Positions 56,376 through 64,000 of a DNA stretch of 64,000 nucleotides are shown one piece after another (the stretch's first letter is position 1; the number at the start of each line of letters is the position of its first letter). Source of the stretch: Vibrio maritimus (lineage in GTDB: Bacteria; Pseudomonadota; Gammaproteobacteria; Enterobacterales; Vibrionaceae); assembly GCA_003263775.1 (NCBI GenBank), contig JYJJ01000009.1:1-64000 (forward strand). Direction: 5' to 3'. Position numbers and translations under genes: made by a program. Under the pieces are notes generated by a model. The model saw nothing but the letters and a program-made list of their open reading frames with translations, made no database searches and had not been told where the DNA came from.

Positions 56376-57482
56376 ATGACAGTATCCAACCCTTATCTAA
56401 ATATCAAAAATGTGGTGAAACAGTTTGGTCAGTTCACGGCATTAAAACAAATTTCACTTGCCATCAATAAAGGCGAGTTTGTCTGTTTCCTTGGCCCATC
56501 GGGCTGCGGAAAAACCACTTTGTTGCGTGCTATCGCCGGATTGGATCTTCCAACCTCCGGTGAAATTCATCAAGCGGATCAAGAGACTACTTTTCTGCCA
56601 CCGGAAAAGCGCGACTTCGGTATTGTGTTTCAATCTTACGCGCTATTTCCAAATCTAACGGTGCAGGAAAACATCGCGGTTGGCCTTAAAAATCAGGGCA
56701 TGACCAACAAAGAAGCACTAGAAAAAGTCGAACACTGGCTAGAGATGATTGGCCTACCAACGTCTGGCAACAAGTACCCAAATCAACTCTCAGGCGGGCA
56801 GCAGCAGCGTGTGGCGTTAGCACGTGCATTGGCGCTATCCCCAGGTCTGTTACTACTAGATGAACCTCTGTCTGCATTAGATGCGAAAGTGCGTACTCAC
56901 CTTCGTGAAGAAATTTGTCAGATGCAGCGCAGGCTCGGCATCACCACAATCATGGTGACTCACGATCAAGAAGAAGCGTTATCAATGGCCGATCGCATCG
57001 TGGTCATGAACCACGGCGTCATTGAACAAGTAGGCACGCCGCAAGAGGTGTATGAAAAGCCCGCGACTCGCTTCGTGGCGGATTTTGTTGGCAGCATGAA
57101 CTTCATAGAAGCCTCGGTTGCCTCGACCACCAGTTTACGTATCGCGGAAAGCATGTTGCATCTGCCAACATTGGACAATATGACACTTAAGCAAGGCGAT
57201 ATTTTTGACCTCGCCGTGCGACCAGAAGGGCTGCGCTTTGTCGAGCGAGCATCCAATGCCATTCCGGTAAAAGTATTGGCGAAAGAGTTTCAAGGAGCTT
57301 TTTATCGCGTCGAAGTTCAGATGCAGCATGCCCCGACCTCAGCGCCTATCTACATCGATGTGCCTATCAAGCGAGTGAACGAACTCGATTTGCGCCGCAA
57401 CGACATTCGTTATATCGAATTTGCAGAAGACGGTTTGCTTGGTTACGCCAGCAACAAACTCTCACTAGGCGCTGCAGCGTAG
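56376..57482 (+). CDS. phnT: AEP ABC transporter ATPase
   Basis: 368 residues. Walker A LGPSGCGKTTLLRAIAG (about residues 41-57), Q-loop FQSYALFPNLTV, signature [19 protein letters not shown], Walker B LLLLDEPLSALDA, switch VTHDQEEALSMADRIVVM. A C-terminal regulatory OB-like domain (about 245-360) ends with LGYASNKLSLGAAA. TIGR-type PhnT2 family by context. Start ATG 56376 with GGAGAGACGACG before it. ThePhnUV gene starts nine bases after the stop. Confidence 0.93.
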   Translation: MTVSNPYLNIKNVVKQFGQFTALKQISLAINKGEFVCFLGPSGCGKTTLLRAIAGLDLPTSGEIHQADQETTFLPPEKRDFGIVFQSYALFPNLTVQENIAVGLKNQGMTNKEALEKVEHWLEMIGLPTSGNKYPNQLSGGQQQRVALARALALSPGLLLLDEPLSALDAKVRTHLREEICQMQRRLGITTIMVTHDQEEALSMADRIVVMNHGVIEQVGTPQEVYEKPATRFVADFVGSMNFIEASVASTTSLRIAESMLHLPTLDNMTLKQGDIFDLAVRPEGLRFVERASNAIPVKVLAKEFQGAFYRVEVQMQHAPTSAPIYIDVPIKRVNELDLRRNDIRYIEFAEDGLLGYASNKLSLGAAA

Positions 57483-57491
57483 AGGCCGATA

Positions 57492-59230
57492 ATGCAGATA
57501 ACTTCAACATTAAATGCGAGTCAGACTATGAGACAGCGAGCGGCAACATTCACTGCACAACATGTGACGGCGAAACTGAGCAAAGACAACATGGTGCTTT
57601 TCTCTCTGTTAACAGTGCTGTTTGTGGGAATGGCGCTGTTCATTCTTATGCCGCTTTGGGCGATGGTGAAAAAGAGTGTGCAAAACAGCGATGGCGAGTT
57701 TGTTGGACTCGCTAACTTTGCCAACTACTTTGCCACCGACAGCCTTTGGTTCTCACTCAGCAACACTATGACTTTAGGTCTTATTGTGACGGTGGTAGTG
57801 GGTGTGTTGGCATTTGGCTATGCGTTTGCTTTGACTCGGTCTTGTATGCCATTTAAAGGACTATTTCATTTGATGGGTACGGCGCCAATCCTCGCACCTT
57901 CTTTGCTACCTGCTATCAGCTTGATCTTTTTGTTTGGTAATCAGGGCATCGCGAAGGAGTTGCTTCAAGGACATTCTGTGTATGGTTTGATTGGTGTTTC
58001 CCTTGGCTTGATCTTCTGGACGTTTCCCCATGCGTTGATGATCTTAACCACCTCACTGCGTACCTCTGACGCGCGTTTGTATGAAGCGGCGAGGGCACTA
58101 AAAACCTCACCAATTAAAACCTTCTTCATGGTCACGTTACCTGCTGCGAAATACGGTGTGATTAGTACGCTCATCGTAGTGTTTACTCTGGTGGTGTGCG
58201 ATTTTGGTGTACCGAAAGTGATAGGCGGCAGTTACAGTGTCTTGGCGACAGATATCTTTAAGCAGGTCGTCGGGCAGCAAAACTTTTCCATGGGAGCGGT
58301 AACCAGTATTTTGCTGTTGTTGCCTGCGGTGCTTGCGTTTGCAGTCGACCGCTGGGTTCAGAAAAAGCAAAAGAGCATGCTCGACACGCGCTCGGTGCCT
58401 TATCAGCCGTCACCGAACAAGCTCCGTGATTCGCTATGTTTTGTATACTGTTTGCTGGTGTCTCTTGCTGTGCTGGCAGTATTGGGCATGGCGGTGTATG
58501 GCTCGTTAGTGACTTTCTGGCCGTGGAACAAAGCCTAACACTAAACAACTATAACTTTGCTGAGATGAGCACCTATGGTTGGAGCCCTTATTTTAACTCG
58601 CTGAAGCTGGCGACTTGGACTGCGATCATCGGTTCAGTGGTGATTTTTGTCGGCGCTTACTGCATTGAAAAAGGTCGCGCGTTCGCGCCAATTCGCCAAG
58701 CGATGCAGATGATGAGTGTGATTCCGATGGCCGTGCCGGGATTGGTATTGGGCTTGGGTTACATTTTCTACTTCAATGATGCCAACAACCCGTTGGGCGT
58801 GCTTTATGGCACCATGGCGTTCTTGGTGATTAATACCGTAGTGCATTACTACACTGTGGGACATATGACGGCGCTAACCGCTCTTAAGCAGCTACCGACT
58901 GAGATTGAGGCTACCGCCGCATCGGTCAAACTGCCTCAGTATAAACTGTTTTTCAAAGTGTCATTGCCGTGTTGTTTGCCTGCGGTGTTGGACATTGCCA
59001 TATATCTATTTATCAACGCTTTAACAACGACGTCGGCAGTAGTATTCTTGTATTCAACTAATACGATTCCAGCGTCAGTAGCAGTACTGAACATGGATGA
59101 TGCTGGCCAAACGGGCAGTGCAGCAGCGATGGCGGTGATGATTATGCTTTCCGCGGCTATTGCGAAACTGCTGCACATGCTGGTTGGAAAGTTGTTTGAA
59201 GCAAAGACTCAAGCTTGGCGTAAACGCTAA
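57492..59230 (+). CDS. phnU: AEP ABC transporter permease, fused two-domain (one frameshift near 58529)
   Basis: About 579 residues: two BPD permease domains in one chain, like the PhnU2 family. First half about residues 45-300 with loop EAARALKTSPIKTFFMVTLPAAKYG; second half from about 345 with EATAASVKLPQYKLFFKVSLPCCLPA, both EAA-type coupling loops. One A is missing in AACAAAGCC near 58529; restoring AACAAAAGC joins WPWNK to SLTLNNYNFAEM. Twelve predicted helices. Without correction this would look like separate PhnU and PhnV genes. Confidence 0.9.
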
Positions 59231-59279
59231 TATTGACATGTAGGATCGTGAGTAATGACGATTGATATAAGGATGCCAA

Positions 59280-59987
59280 GTGCAATACGTAAAAATTAAA
59301 GACGCTATCGTTGAGCAAGTTGAGTCAGGAATGCTGTCTCCAAGACAAAAGCTACCTGCAGAGCGAAAGCTAGCAGAGTCATTTGACACCACCCGTGTCA
59401 CTTTGCGAGAGGCACTTTCATTGCTTGAAGCAGAAGGGCGCATTTATCGCGAGGATCGTCGTGGCTGGTTTATCTCGCCAGAGCCACTGCGTTACGACCC
59501 AACGCAAACACTTAACTTTACCAATATGGCGATTGCTCAAAATAGGCAGCCGCGTACCGAGCTTCTGTCGGCAAAAGGGATCCTAACGACCAAACAAGCG
59601 GCGCAACTGCTTGAGCTGCCGCCGTTCTCTGATATCTACCGAGTAGATAGAGTGCGTTATTTAGAAGAGCGTCCAGTCGTTTTTGTCACTAACTTCATTA
59701 GGCCAGAAAAGTTTCCAGATTTACTCAACCTCGATCTAGCTGGCGCGTCACTGACCGATATCTATCGTGAAAAATATGGCGTGGTTTATGCCAAGGTGAA
59801 GTATCGCGTGACGACGACTTCACTGTTAGGCGAAGTGGCTCAGGCATTAAGAGCAACATCGGGCACTCCAGCCATGATGGTGGAGCGCATCAATTACAAT
59901 CAACACGGTGAGTTGATTGATTGTGATATCGAGTATTGGCGCCATGATGCCATCAGCATAGAGTCTATCGCTCAGCTTGAACGTTAG
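59280..59987 (+). CDS. phnR: GntR/UTRA-type regulator of AEP use
   Basis: 235 residues. N-terminal GntR winged HTH (KIKDAIVEQVESGMLSPRQKLPAERKLAESFDTTRVTLREALSLLEAEG), C-terminal UTRA effector domain (VVFVTNFIRPEKFPDLLNLDL; VVYAKVKYRVTTTSLLGEVA). GTG 59280 with AAGGATGCCAA upstream is the only in-frame start after an upstream stop at 59268. As the last gene of the transport operon it is the natural PhnR; the three ATTTGG-N5-ACCA sites are its likely operators. Confidence 0.9.
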   Translation: MQYVKIKDAIVEQVESGMLSPRQKLPAERKLAESFDTTRVTLREALSLLEAEGRIYREDRRGWFISPEPLRYDPTQTLNFTNMAIAQNRQPRTELLSAKGILTTKQAAQLLELPPFSDIYRVDRVRYLEERPVVFVTNFIRPEKFPDLLNLDLAGASLTDIYREKYGVVYAKVKYRVTTTSLLGEVAQALRATSGTPAMMVERINYNQHGELIDCDIEYWRHDAISIESIAQLER

Positions 59988-60027
59988 TTCTTCTCTCTAG
60001 TTTCTACTAGTACTACGCCTCTACACC

Positions 60028-60059
60028 AAGCAGCATTGTATTAATGCTGCTTTGTTTTT
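60028..60059 (+). terminator. Terminator after phnR
   Basis: AAGCAGCATT (60028-60037), loop GTATT, AATGCTGCTT (60043-60052), then GTTTTTC. Confidence 0.92.
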
Positions 60060-60063
60060 CTAC

Positions 60064-60977
60064 ATGGATTTTGTTTTGACTCTTTACGCTGCACTTCTCG
60101 TCATTTTCTCTGCACTCCTTCACGCGGGTTGGAATATTCTTGGTAAATCAAACAGCGGCTCTGGCTACTCCTTTACTTTAGGCGCTGCGCTTTCTCAATG
60201 CTTATTGCTTGCCCCGTTTATGGTTTGGTGTTTTGCCCAAATCGGGATCAGCAACGTTTCCGCTCACTTTTGGGGACTGCTTGGTTTGAGTGCTGTTGGC
60301 AGGTGATTTATTTGGTGGGGCTTCTCAACGCTTACAAGCAGGGCGACGTTGGTGTTATCTATCCCATTGCGCGTGCTCTGCCTGTATTAATGGTTGGCGT
60401 TGGTGCTTGGTTCATTGGTCAATCGCTTGGGGTCAGTGCTTGGATAGGGTTTGCGATTCTCACTCTGGGTTGTTTACTTGTGCCTATTAAAACCTTTAGA
60501 CAACTGACGGTAAGTGCTTATGCCAACCTAGGTGTGTTGTGGGCATTTGTGGCGGCTGTTGGTACCACCATCTACTCAATTGTCGACAAAGAGGGGATTA
60601 ATTGGTTGATGACCGAGACCTCTGCTTTGACTCCTCACCACATAGCTATCCTCTACCTAGGATTACAAACGGCTGGTATCGCATTGTTACTCTTGATATG
60701 GCTACTTATCACTCGGCAGTTTGACCAGTTATCGTTAACTTGGAAATACAAACGTCAGTCATCTATCGCTGGTGTCATGATGGGGCTGACTTACGGCATT
60801 GTTTTGTTTGCGATGACGATGGTTGAGAATGTCAGCTATGTGGTCGCGCTTCGCCAAGTCAGTATCATCTTTGGCGTGTTTATGGGAATGTGGTTTCTCA
60901 AAGAGCCGTGGCTTAATACGCGTATTTTTGGGGTGGTTTTAGTGAGTACTGGTCTGGTTATCGCGCTCGCGATCTAA
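60064..60977 (+). CDS. DMT/EamA-family transporter (one frameshift near 60297)
   Basis: Ten-helix drug/metabolite-type transporter. Starts MDFVLTLYAALLVIFSALLHAGWNI; the EamA repeat pattern appears in each half (second half around LWAFVAAVGTTIYSIVDK and VENVSYVVALRQVSIIFGV-x-LKEPWL). One T is lost near 60297 (GTTGGCAGG, expected GTTTGGCAGG), restoring SAVWQVIYLVGLLNAYKQ. Corrected length about 304 residues. It may move an amine, amino acid or nucleoside. Its place just after the AEP cluster could be coincidence, since the phnR terminator separates them. Confidence 0.85.
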
Positions 60978-61078
60978 TAATACGGCGAGAATGACATTGA
61001 TCCAATCCATGTAACCGGGGCAAGAACTAGTGTACACTCTGGCAGTAACTCTATGATTAAAATGGAATTGAGTAATAC

Positions 61079-61369
61079 ATGCGATTGGAACACGTTATTG
61101 AGATCATTGAACACACCGACTCAGACCTATTTGCAGACGCGATTGAGCAGTTTAATACACAGGGCATTGTAACCGATGGCCAGCTGCCGTTTTTGGATGT
61201 TGTGTATCAATCGGCGCCTGATGCAGTATGTCAAAGGCTAGCATCGGCGGGCTTTAAAGGGCGACCTCAAGTAACTAGTGGCATCTTGTTCAACGGTTTT
61301 GTCATTTTTAATGCGGAGATGTTCGATAAAGAACGCGCGTTGCACTTGGCCGCTGAAGAAATCAAATAG
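61079..61369 (+). CDS. Uncharacterised 96-residue protein
   Basis: Soluble, mainly helical small protein, MRLEHVIEIIEHTDSDLFAD onwards, with no Cys cluster other than one Cys and no signal peptide. A GAGTAATAC block precedes ATG 61079. A terminator follows 16 bases after the stop. I do not recognise the family. It is an isolated gene between the DMT transporter and ulaABC. Confidence 0.65.
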   Translation: MRLEHVIEIIEHTDSDLFADAIEQFNTQGIVTDGQLPFLDVVYQSAPDAVCQRLASAGFKGRPQVTSGILFNGFVIFNAEMFDKERALHLAAEEIK

Positions 61370-61383
61370 ACAATTCGACTTCA

Positions 61384-61420
61384 TAAAAAAAGCCCTTGTA
61401 TCTGCATACCAGGGCTTTCT
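61384..61420. terminator. Bidirectional terminator
   Basis: AGCCCTTGTA (61391-61400) and TACCAGGGCT (61407-61416) pair with one mismatch, flanked by an A-run and TTTC. It serves the 96-residue gene and the convergent ula operon. Confidence 0.85.
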
Positions 61421-61443
61421 ATTTCAAGCGTATCTTATTGAGG

Positions 61444-61893
61444 TTAGTACTTTTTCAGAATCTCAATAATCTCAGCTTCGTTTTGTGCAGCGATGATAGC
61501 GTCAACGTCATCTTCGTTTTGGAACAGCTCAGCCAGCGCCATAATGGTTTGGATGTGACTGTCTGAATCCATCGCCGCTAGTGTGATTGAGAAGTAAACG
61601 TCACCGTTATCTTCTGACTCTAAGTCCACACCGTTCTTGAACACAGTCACTTGAAGCGCCGCTTCGTTCACGCCGTCTTCTGGGCGAGCGTGAGGCATTG
61701 CAATCTTTGGAGCCAGTACATAGTAAGCACCGATTTCTTTGTGCTTCTCTTTGATAGCTTCAAGGTAGCTTGCTTCAACCTTGCCTTGCTCTACAAGTTT
61801 TGAACAAGTGATGTCCAGTGCTGCGTCAACCGATAGATTTTCTTCGTTGCAGATAACGATGCCGTTATCGCCAATTAGATTAAAGATACTCAT
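61444..61893 (-). CDS. ulaC: PTS ascorbate-type IIA component
   Basis: 149 residues of the PTS_EIIA_2 fold. Phosphoacceptor His in APKIAMPHARPEDG (about residue 68; the PHARP motif is diagnostic), then FSITLAAMDSDSHIQTIMALAELF. Transfers phosphate from HPr to UlaB. The start is ATG 61893, overlapping the ulaA stop in ATGA; the upstream in-frame start at 61905 is unlikely. Last gene of ulaB-ulaA-ulaC. Confidence 0.88.
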   Translation of the reverse strand: MSIFNLIGDNGIVICNEENLSVDAALDITCSKLVEQGKVEASYLEAIKEKHKEIGAYYVLAPKIAMPHARPEDGVNEAALQVTVFKNGVDLESEDNGDVYFSITLAAMDSDSHIQTIMALAELFQNEDDVDAIIAAQNEAEIIEILKKY

Positions 61894-63146
61894 TGAACCA
61901 ACCAACCTAGAATTAGACCAACAACACCGAAGTCAAAGTCAGCAAACGTTGTTGCTTCTAGACCAAGACCACCTAGAACCGGTAGCAGTAGCATTGGTAG
62001 GAACGAGATACATAGACCTTGTGTGAATGCACCAAGAACCGCACCGCGTAGACCACCCATCGCGTTACCATAAACACCTGCAGCGCCACCTACGAAGAAG
62101 TGAGGTACAACACCGGCTACAATAATCGTCCAGTCAAATGCGCCTTGGATACCCATAGCCACAAGACCCGCAGAGAATGACGATAGGAAACCAATCAATA
62201 CAGCGTTAGGCGCAACTGGGAATACCATTGGACAGTCAAGTGCTGGTTTTGCGCCCGGTACTAGCTTGTCAGAAATGCCTTTAAATGCTGGAACGATTTC
62301 CGCAATCAACATTTTCACACCCTGAAGAACAATGTACACACCGCCGGCAAACGTTAGTGATTGCATAAAGGTGAACACAACCCAGTTTTGACCGCCAGAC
62401 ACGCTTTCTACAAATTCGCCACCTGCAAAGATAGAAGCAAACATGAAGAAGATAGCCATAGTCGTTGCAACCGCAACAGGCGTATCACGCAAGAACATTA
62501 GGCTCTTTGGTACGTTGATATCTTCTGTTGATTTAGATGCATCACCGAACTTGCTGCCAACGAAACCCGCAATAAGGTATGAGAACGTTGAGAAGTGACC
62601 CATAGCTAGTTGGTCAGTGCCCATTACTTTTACAGTATATTTCTGTGCTAGAGCAGGCATGATAACCATCAGCGAACCAACGATAATAGAGCCCATAGCC
62701 ACTAGCATCGCACCTTGAATTTCCGCTGTAGACAGGATTACCGCAACCAGCATAGACATAAACATGGTGTGGTGACCTGTAAGGAAAATATACTTTAGCG
62801 GAGTAAAGCGCGCTAAAAGAATATTCACAAGGAATGCGAAGAACATAATTAGTGCCATTTCATAACCGAACGCTTCTTGTGCTAGAGCAACAATTGCTTC
62901 GTTATTTGGAATAACACCACTTACGCCAAAAGCTTCTGTAAATACAGTAGAGAAATTATTTAGTGCGCCAACAAGTGCGCCAGCACCGAAACCTAAAATT
63001 AGGAAACCCATTACGGTTTTAATAGTGCCTTTAAGAATGGTCGATACATCAGCTTTCTGGGCAATTAAGCCCACGAAAGCTATTAGACCTACCATGATTG
63101 CAGGCTCTTTTAATAAGCCCAGCATAAACTCGAAGAAATTTTGCAT
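61890..63146 (-). CDS. ulaA: PTS ascorbate-type IIC permease
   Basis: 418 residues, about ten helices. LGLLKEPAIMVGLIAFVGL at the N-terminus, TGHHTMFMSMLVAV (conserved substrate-region HH), HFSTFSYLIAGFVGSKFG, and the C-terminal HFFVGGAAGVYGNAMGGLRG pattern match UlaA/SgaT. A vitamin C or related uronate would be imported and phosphorylated. 12 bases downstream of ulaB, translationally coupled to ulaC. No ulaG/D/E/F catabolic genes lie in this window. Confidence 0.9.
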   Translation of the reverse strand: MQNFFEFMLGLLKEPAIMVGLIAFVGLIAQKADVSTILKGTIKTVMGFLILGFGAGALVGALNNFSTVFTEAFGVSGVIPNNEAIVALAQEAFGYEMALIMFFAFLVNILLARFTPLKYIFLTGHHTMFMSMLVAVILSTAEIQGAMLVAMGSIIVGSLMVIMPALAQKYTVKVMGTDQLAMGHFSTFSYLIAGFVGSKFGDASKSTEDINVPKSLMFLRDTPVAVATTMAIFFMFASIFAGGEFVESVSGGQNWVVFTFMQSLTFAGGVYIVLQGVKMLIAEIVPAFKGISDKLVPGAKPALDCPMVFPVAPNAVLIGFLSSFSAGLVAMGIQGAFDWTIIVAGVVPHFFVGGAAGVYGNAMGGLRGAVLGAFTQGLCISFLPMLLLPVLGGLGLEATTFADFDFGVVGLILGWLVQ

Positions 63147-63158
63147 TACAACGATTCC

Positions 63159-63428
63159 TTACATGAACTTTTTCAATTGTTCTTCGATAGAAGCTTTATC
63201 AAAAATATTCGCAAGGCTTACAATGTTTTCTTTACCAGCGTCAGCTAGTTGGTTAGCAACGTCTGTTGCAGCTACCCAAATATCAGCAGTGCTTGACGCT
63301 GCAGATGATAGATCTTCATGATCAACTTCGGCATCCAGACCAATTTTACCTGCTACTTCTTTAACTGCCATTTCCATCATCAGTGAAGTACCAAGACCAT
63401 TTCCGCATACAACCATAATCTTTTTCAT
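63159..63428 (-). CDS. ulaB: PTS ascorbate-type IIB component
   Basis: 89 residues. The phosphoacceptor Cys lies in VVCGNGLGTSLMMEM (about residue 8). The length and C-terminal helices (SIEEQLKKFM) are usual for UlaB. It passes phosphate from UlaC to the sugar through UlaA. First gene of the operon, with AAGAGAATGATGAT upstream of ATG 63428. Confidence 0.9.
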   Translation of the reverse strand: MKKIMVVCGNGLGTSLMMEMAVKEVAGKIGLDAEVDHEDLSSAASSTADIWVAATDVANQLADAGKENIVSLANIFDKASIEEQLKKFM

Positions 63429-63497
63429 ATCATCATTCTCTTGTGAGTTTATAGGGGAGGAAGGCTTTTCCTCGCTATTGGATGGTACAAATCATAT

Positions 63498-63564
63498 CCA
63501 AATTGACCAAAACAACAATAGATCTGCGTCACAAAACCAAATTGACCTTGTGACGCGGGTCGCA
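63498..63564. promoter_or_regulatory. Compound repeat region upstream of ulaBAC
   Basis: CCAAATTGACC occurs at 63498-63508 and again at 63537-63547. The second copy lies in the loop of a perfect inverted repeat, GCGTCACAA (63526-63534) and TTGTGACGC (63548-63556). A TGTGA-N6-TCGCA block at 63549-63564 is one mismatch from the CRP core. These are candidate operators for a repressor and CRP at the ula promoter. Confidence 0.6.
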
Positions 63565-63719
63565 TTAATTTGAGTTAAAGTCTCGATTATGATGTCTTTA
63601 ACTCTTAAGTGTTATGGTTCACTGAGAAGTATAGGAAAGGGCGGGGTTATTTGTAATGTGAATGGGTGGATTTTTATTGAATGGTGATGTTATGAATATA
63701 ATGGCATTGCGGTAAGTAA

Positions 63720-63995
63720 TTATTTACCATAGTCGGTAAGCATTTTCTTAAGCATTTTATTTACATCTTTGGTTTTCTTATTTCTCTTGGTGAGTGCACT
63801 CAAAGAAGTTGGAAGCTGTGGCTGTTCTTTTTCTAAATCAACTTCATTATTACTCTCGCGTAGTTTTTGTACCGCTGGACGAAGCATGCGAATTTCATCA
63901 CCTTCTTCTGTCTCTAAAAGAATAACATTCTCAGACTCAACCTGAGTGATAGTTAGTAATCCATGTTTTGGCGATAATACTGTTTCTCCAACCAT
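63720..63995 (-). CDS. Uncharacterised acidic/basic 91-residue protein, 5' end uncertain
   Basis: The frame runs from ATG 63995 at the window edge to a stop at 63720. N-terminal MVGETVLSPKHGLLTITQVES forms a short beta-rich start (CarD/SH3-like in pattern, which is only an impression), followed by a charged linker and a basic Lys-rich end (LTKRNKKTKDVNKMLKKMLTDYG). The true start may lie outside the window. No family recognised. Confidence 0.5.
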   Translation of the reverse strand: MVGETVLSPKHGLLTITQVESENVILLETEEGDEIRMLRPAVQKLRESNNEVDLEKEQPQLPTSLSALTKRNKKTKDVNKMLKKMLTDYGK

Positions 63996-64000
63996 TGACG

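Noticed and set aside
57492..59230. Separate phnU and phnV permease genes
   Set aside because: One A lost in AACAAAGCC explains the break; the restored chain has the length of fused PhnU2-type permeases and no ribosome binding site is seen before the second half.
1..64000. Mobile elements, CRISPR arrays, integron attC sites, tRNA or rRNA genes
   Set aside because: Scanned for transposase or integrase frames, regular direct repeats with spacers, cloverleaf-like or rRNA-like sequence; none was convincing. A weak structure could have been missed by eye.

Overview
The window looks like a segment of a Vibrio genome, probably a Harveyi-clade species and possibly chromosome II. This is inferred from gene content: a Vibrio-type Lpp, a pstSCAB set with PhoB boxes, a PhnW/PbfA/PhnX 2-aminoethylphosphonate (AEP) operon, ulaABC, many LysR and AraC regulators, and moderate GC. 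No rRNA, tRNA, CRISPR array, insertion sequence, integrase or phage gene was recognised.

An overriding property of this sequence is its frameshift load. About 18 otherwise well-conserved genes carry one or two single-base indels, mostly the loss of one base from a doubled base or homopolymer. Conserved protein sequence resumes at once in the neighbouring frame. This pattern fits uncorrected sequencing error better than gene decay. I therefore annotate these loci as single full-length genes and state where each break lies. The one locus that looks truly decayed is a glycosyltransferase tail at about 33 kb.

Layout. 0-2 kb: Lpp (partial) and a DEAD-box RNA helicase. 2-6.5 kb: two DUF1989 paralogues flanking a LysR regulator, both with the same upstream element, then a small membrane protein and a beta-barrel protein. 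6.7-10.4 kb: pstSCAB behind an 11-bp-phased array of Pho-box half-sites. 10.6-15.7 kb: a small unknown protein, an MFS transporter with a His-rich micro-protein, the YjjG nucleotidase and a PAS-PAS-GGDEF-EAL protein. 16-20.5 kb: a cbb3-type oxidase operon (cytochrome c, CcoN, CcoO, and CcoP fused to a triheme dehydrogenase-type cytochrome c). 20.6-24 kb: a POT-family transporter, a beta-barrel protein and two micro-ORFs. 24-28.2 kb: an RND pump with its adaptor. 28.3-38.8 kb: regulators, SDR enzymes, a GNAT, a FISUMP-domain protein and adenosine deaminase. 38.9-46.4 kb: a phosphonate-type ABC transporter (PhnCDE) with an iron-dependent alcohol dehydrogenase, a LysR regulator, a TSUP exporter and a large PHP-domain protein. 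46.8-51.2 kb: a PTS IIBC, a Crp-like regulator, a small kinase, a TruD-like pseudouridine synthase and an FMN reductase. 51.6-60 kb: the AEP system, with catabolic operon phnW-pbfA-phnX diverging from transporter operon phnS-T-UV-R. 60-64 kb: a DMT transporter, a small unknown protein, ulaABC and a small unknown protein.

Phosphorus acquisition is the theme. Three separate uptake systems lie within 53 kb: Pst for orthophosphate, PhnCDE-like for an organophosphonate, and PhnSTUV for AEP. The catabolic operon would convert AEP (PhnW) and (R)-1-hydroxy-AEP (PbfA) to phosphonoacetaldehyde, which PhnX splits into acetaldehyde and phosphate. A shared palindrome at the phnW, phnS and phnT promoters is a good candidate PhnR operator. 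The most unusual single gene is the predicted five-heme CcoP fusion.
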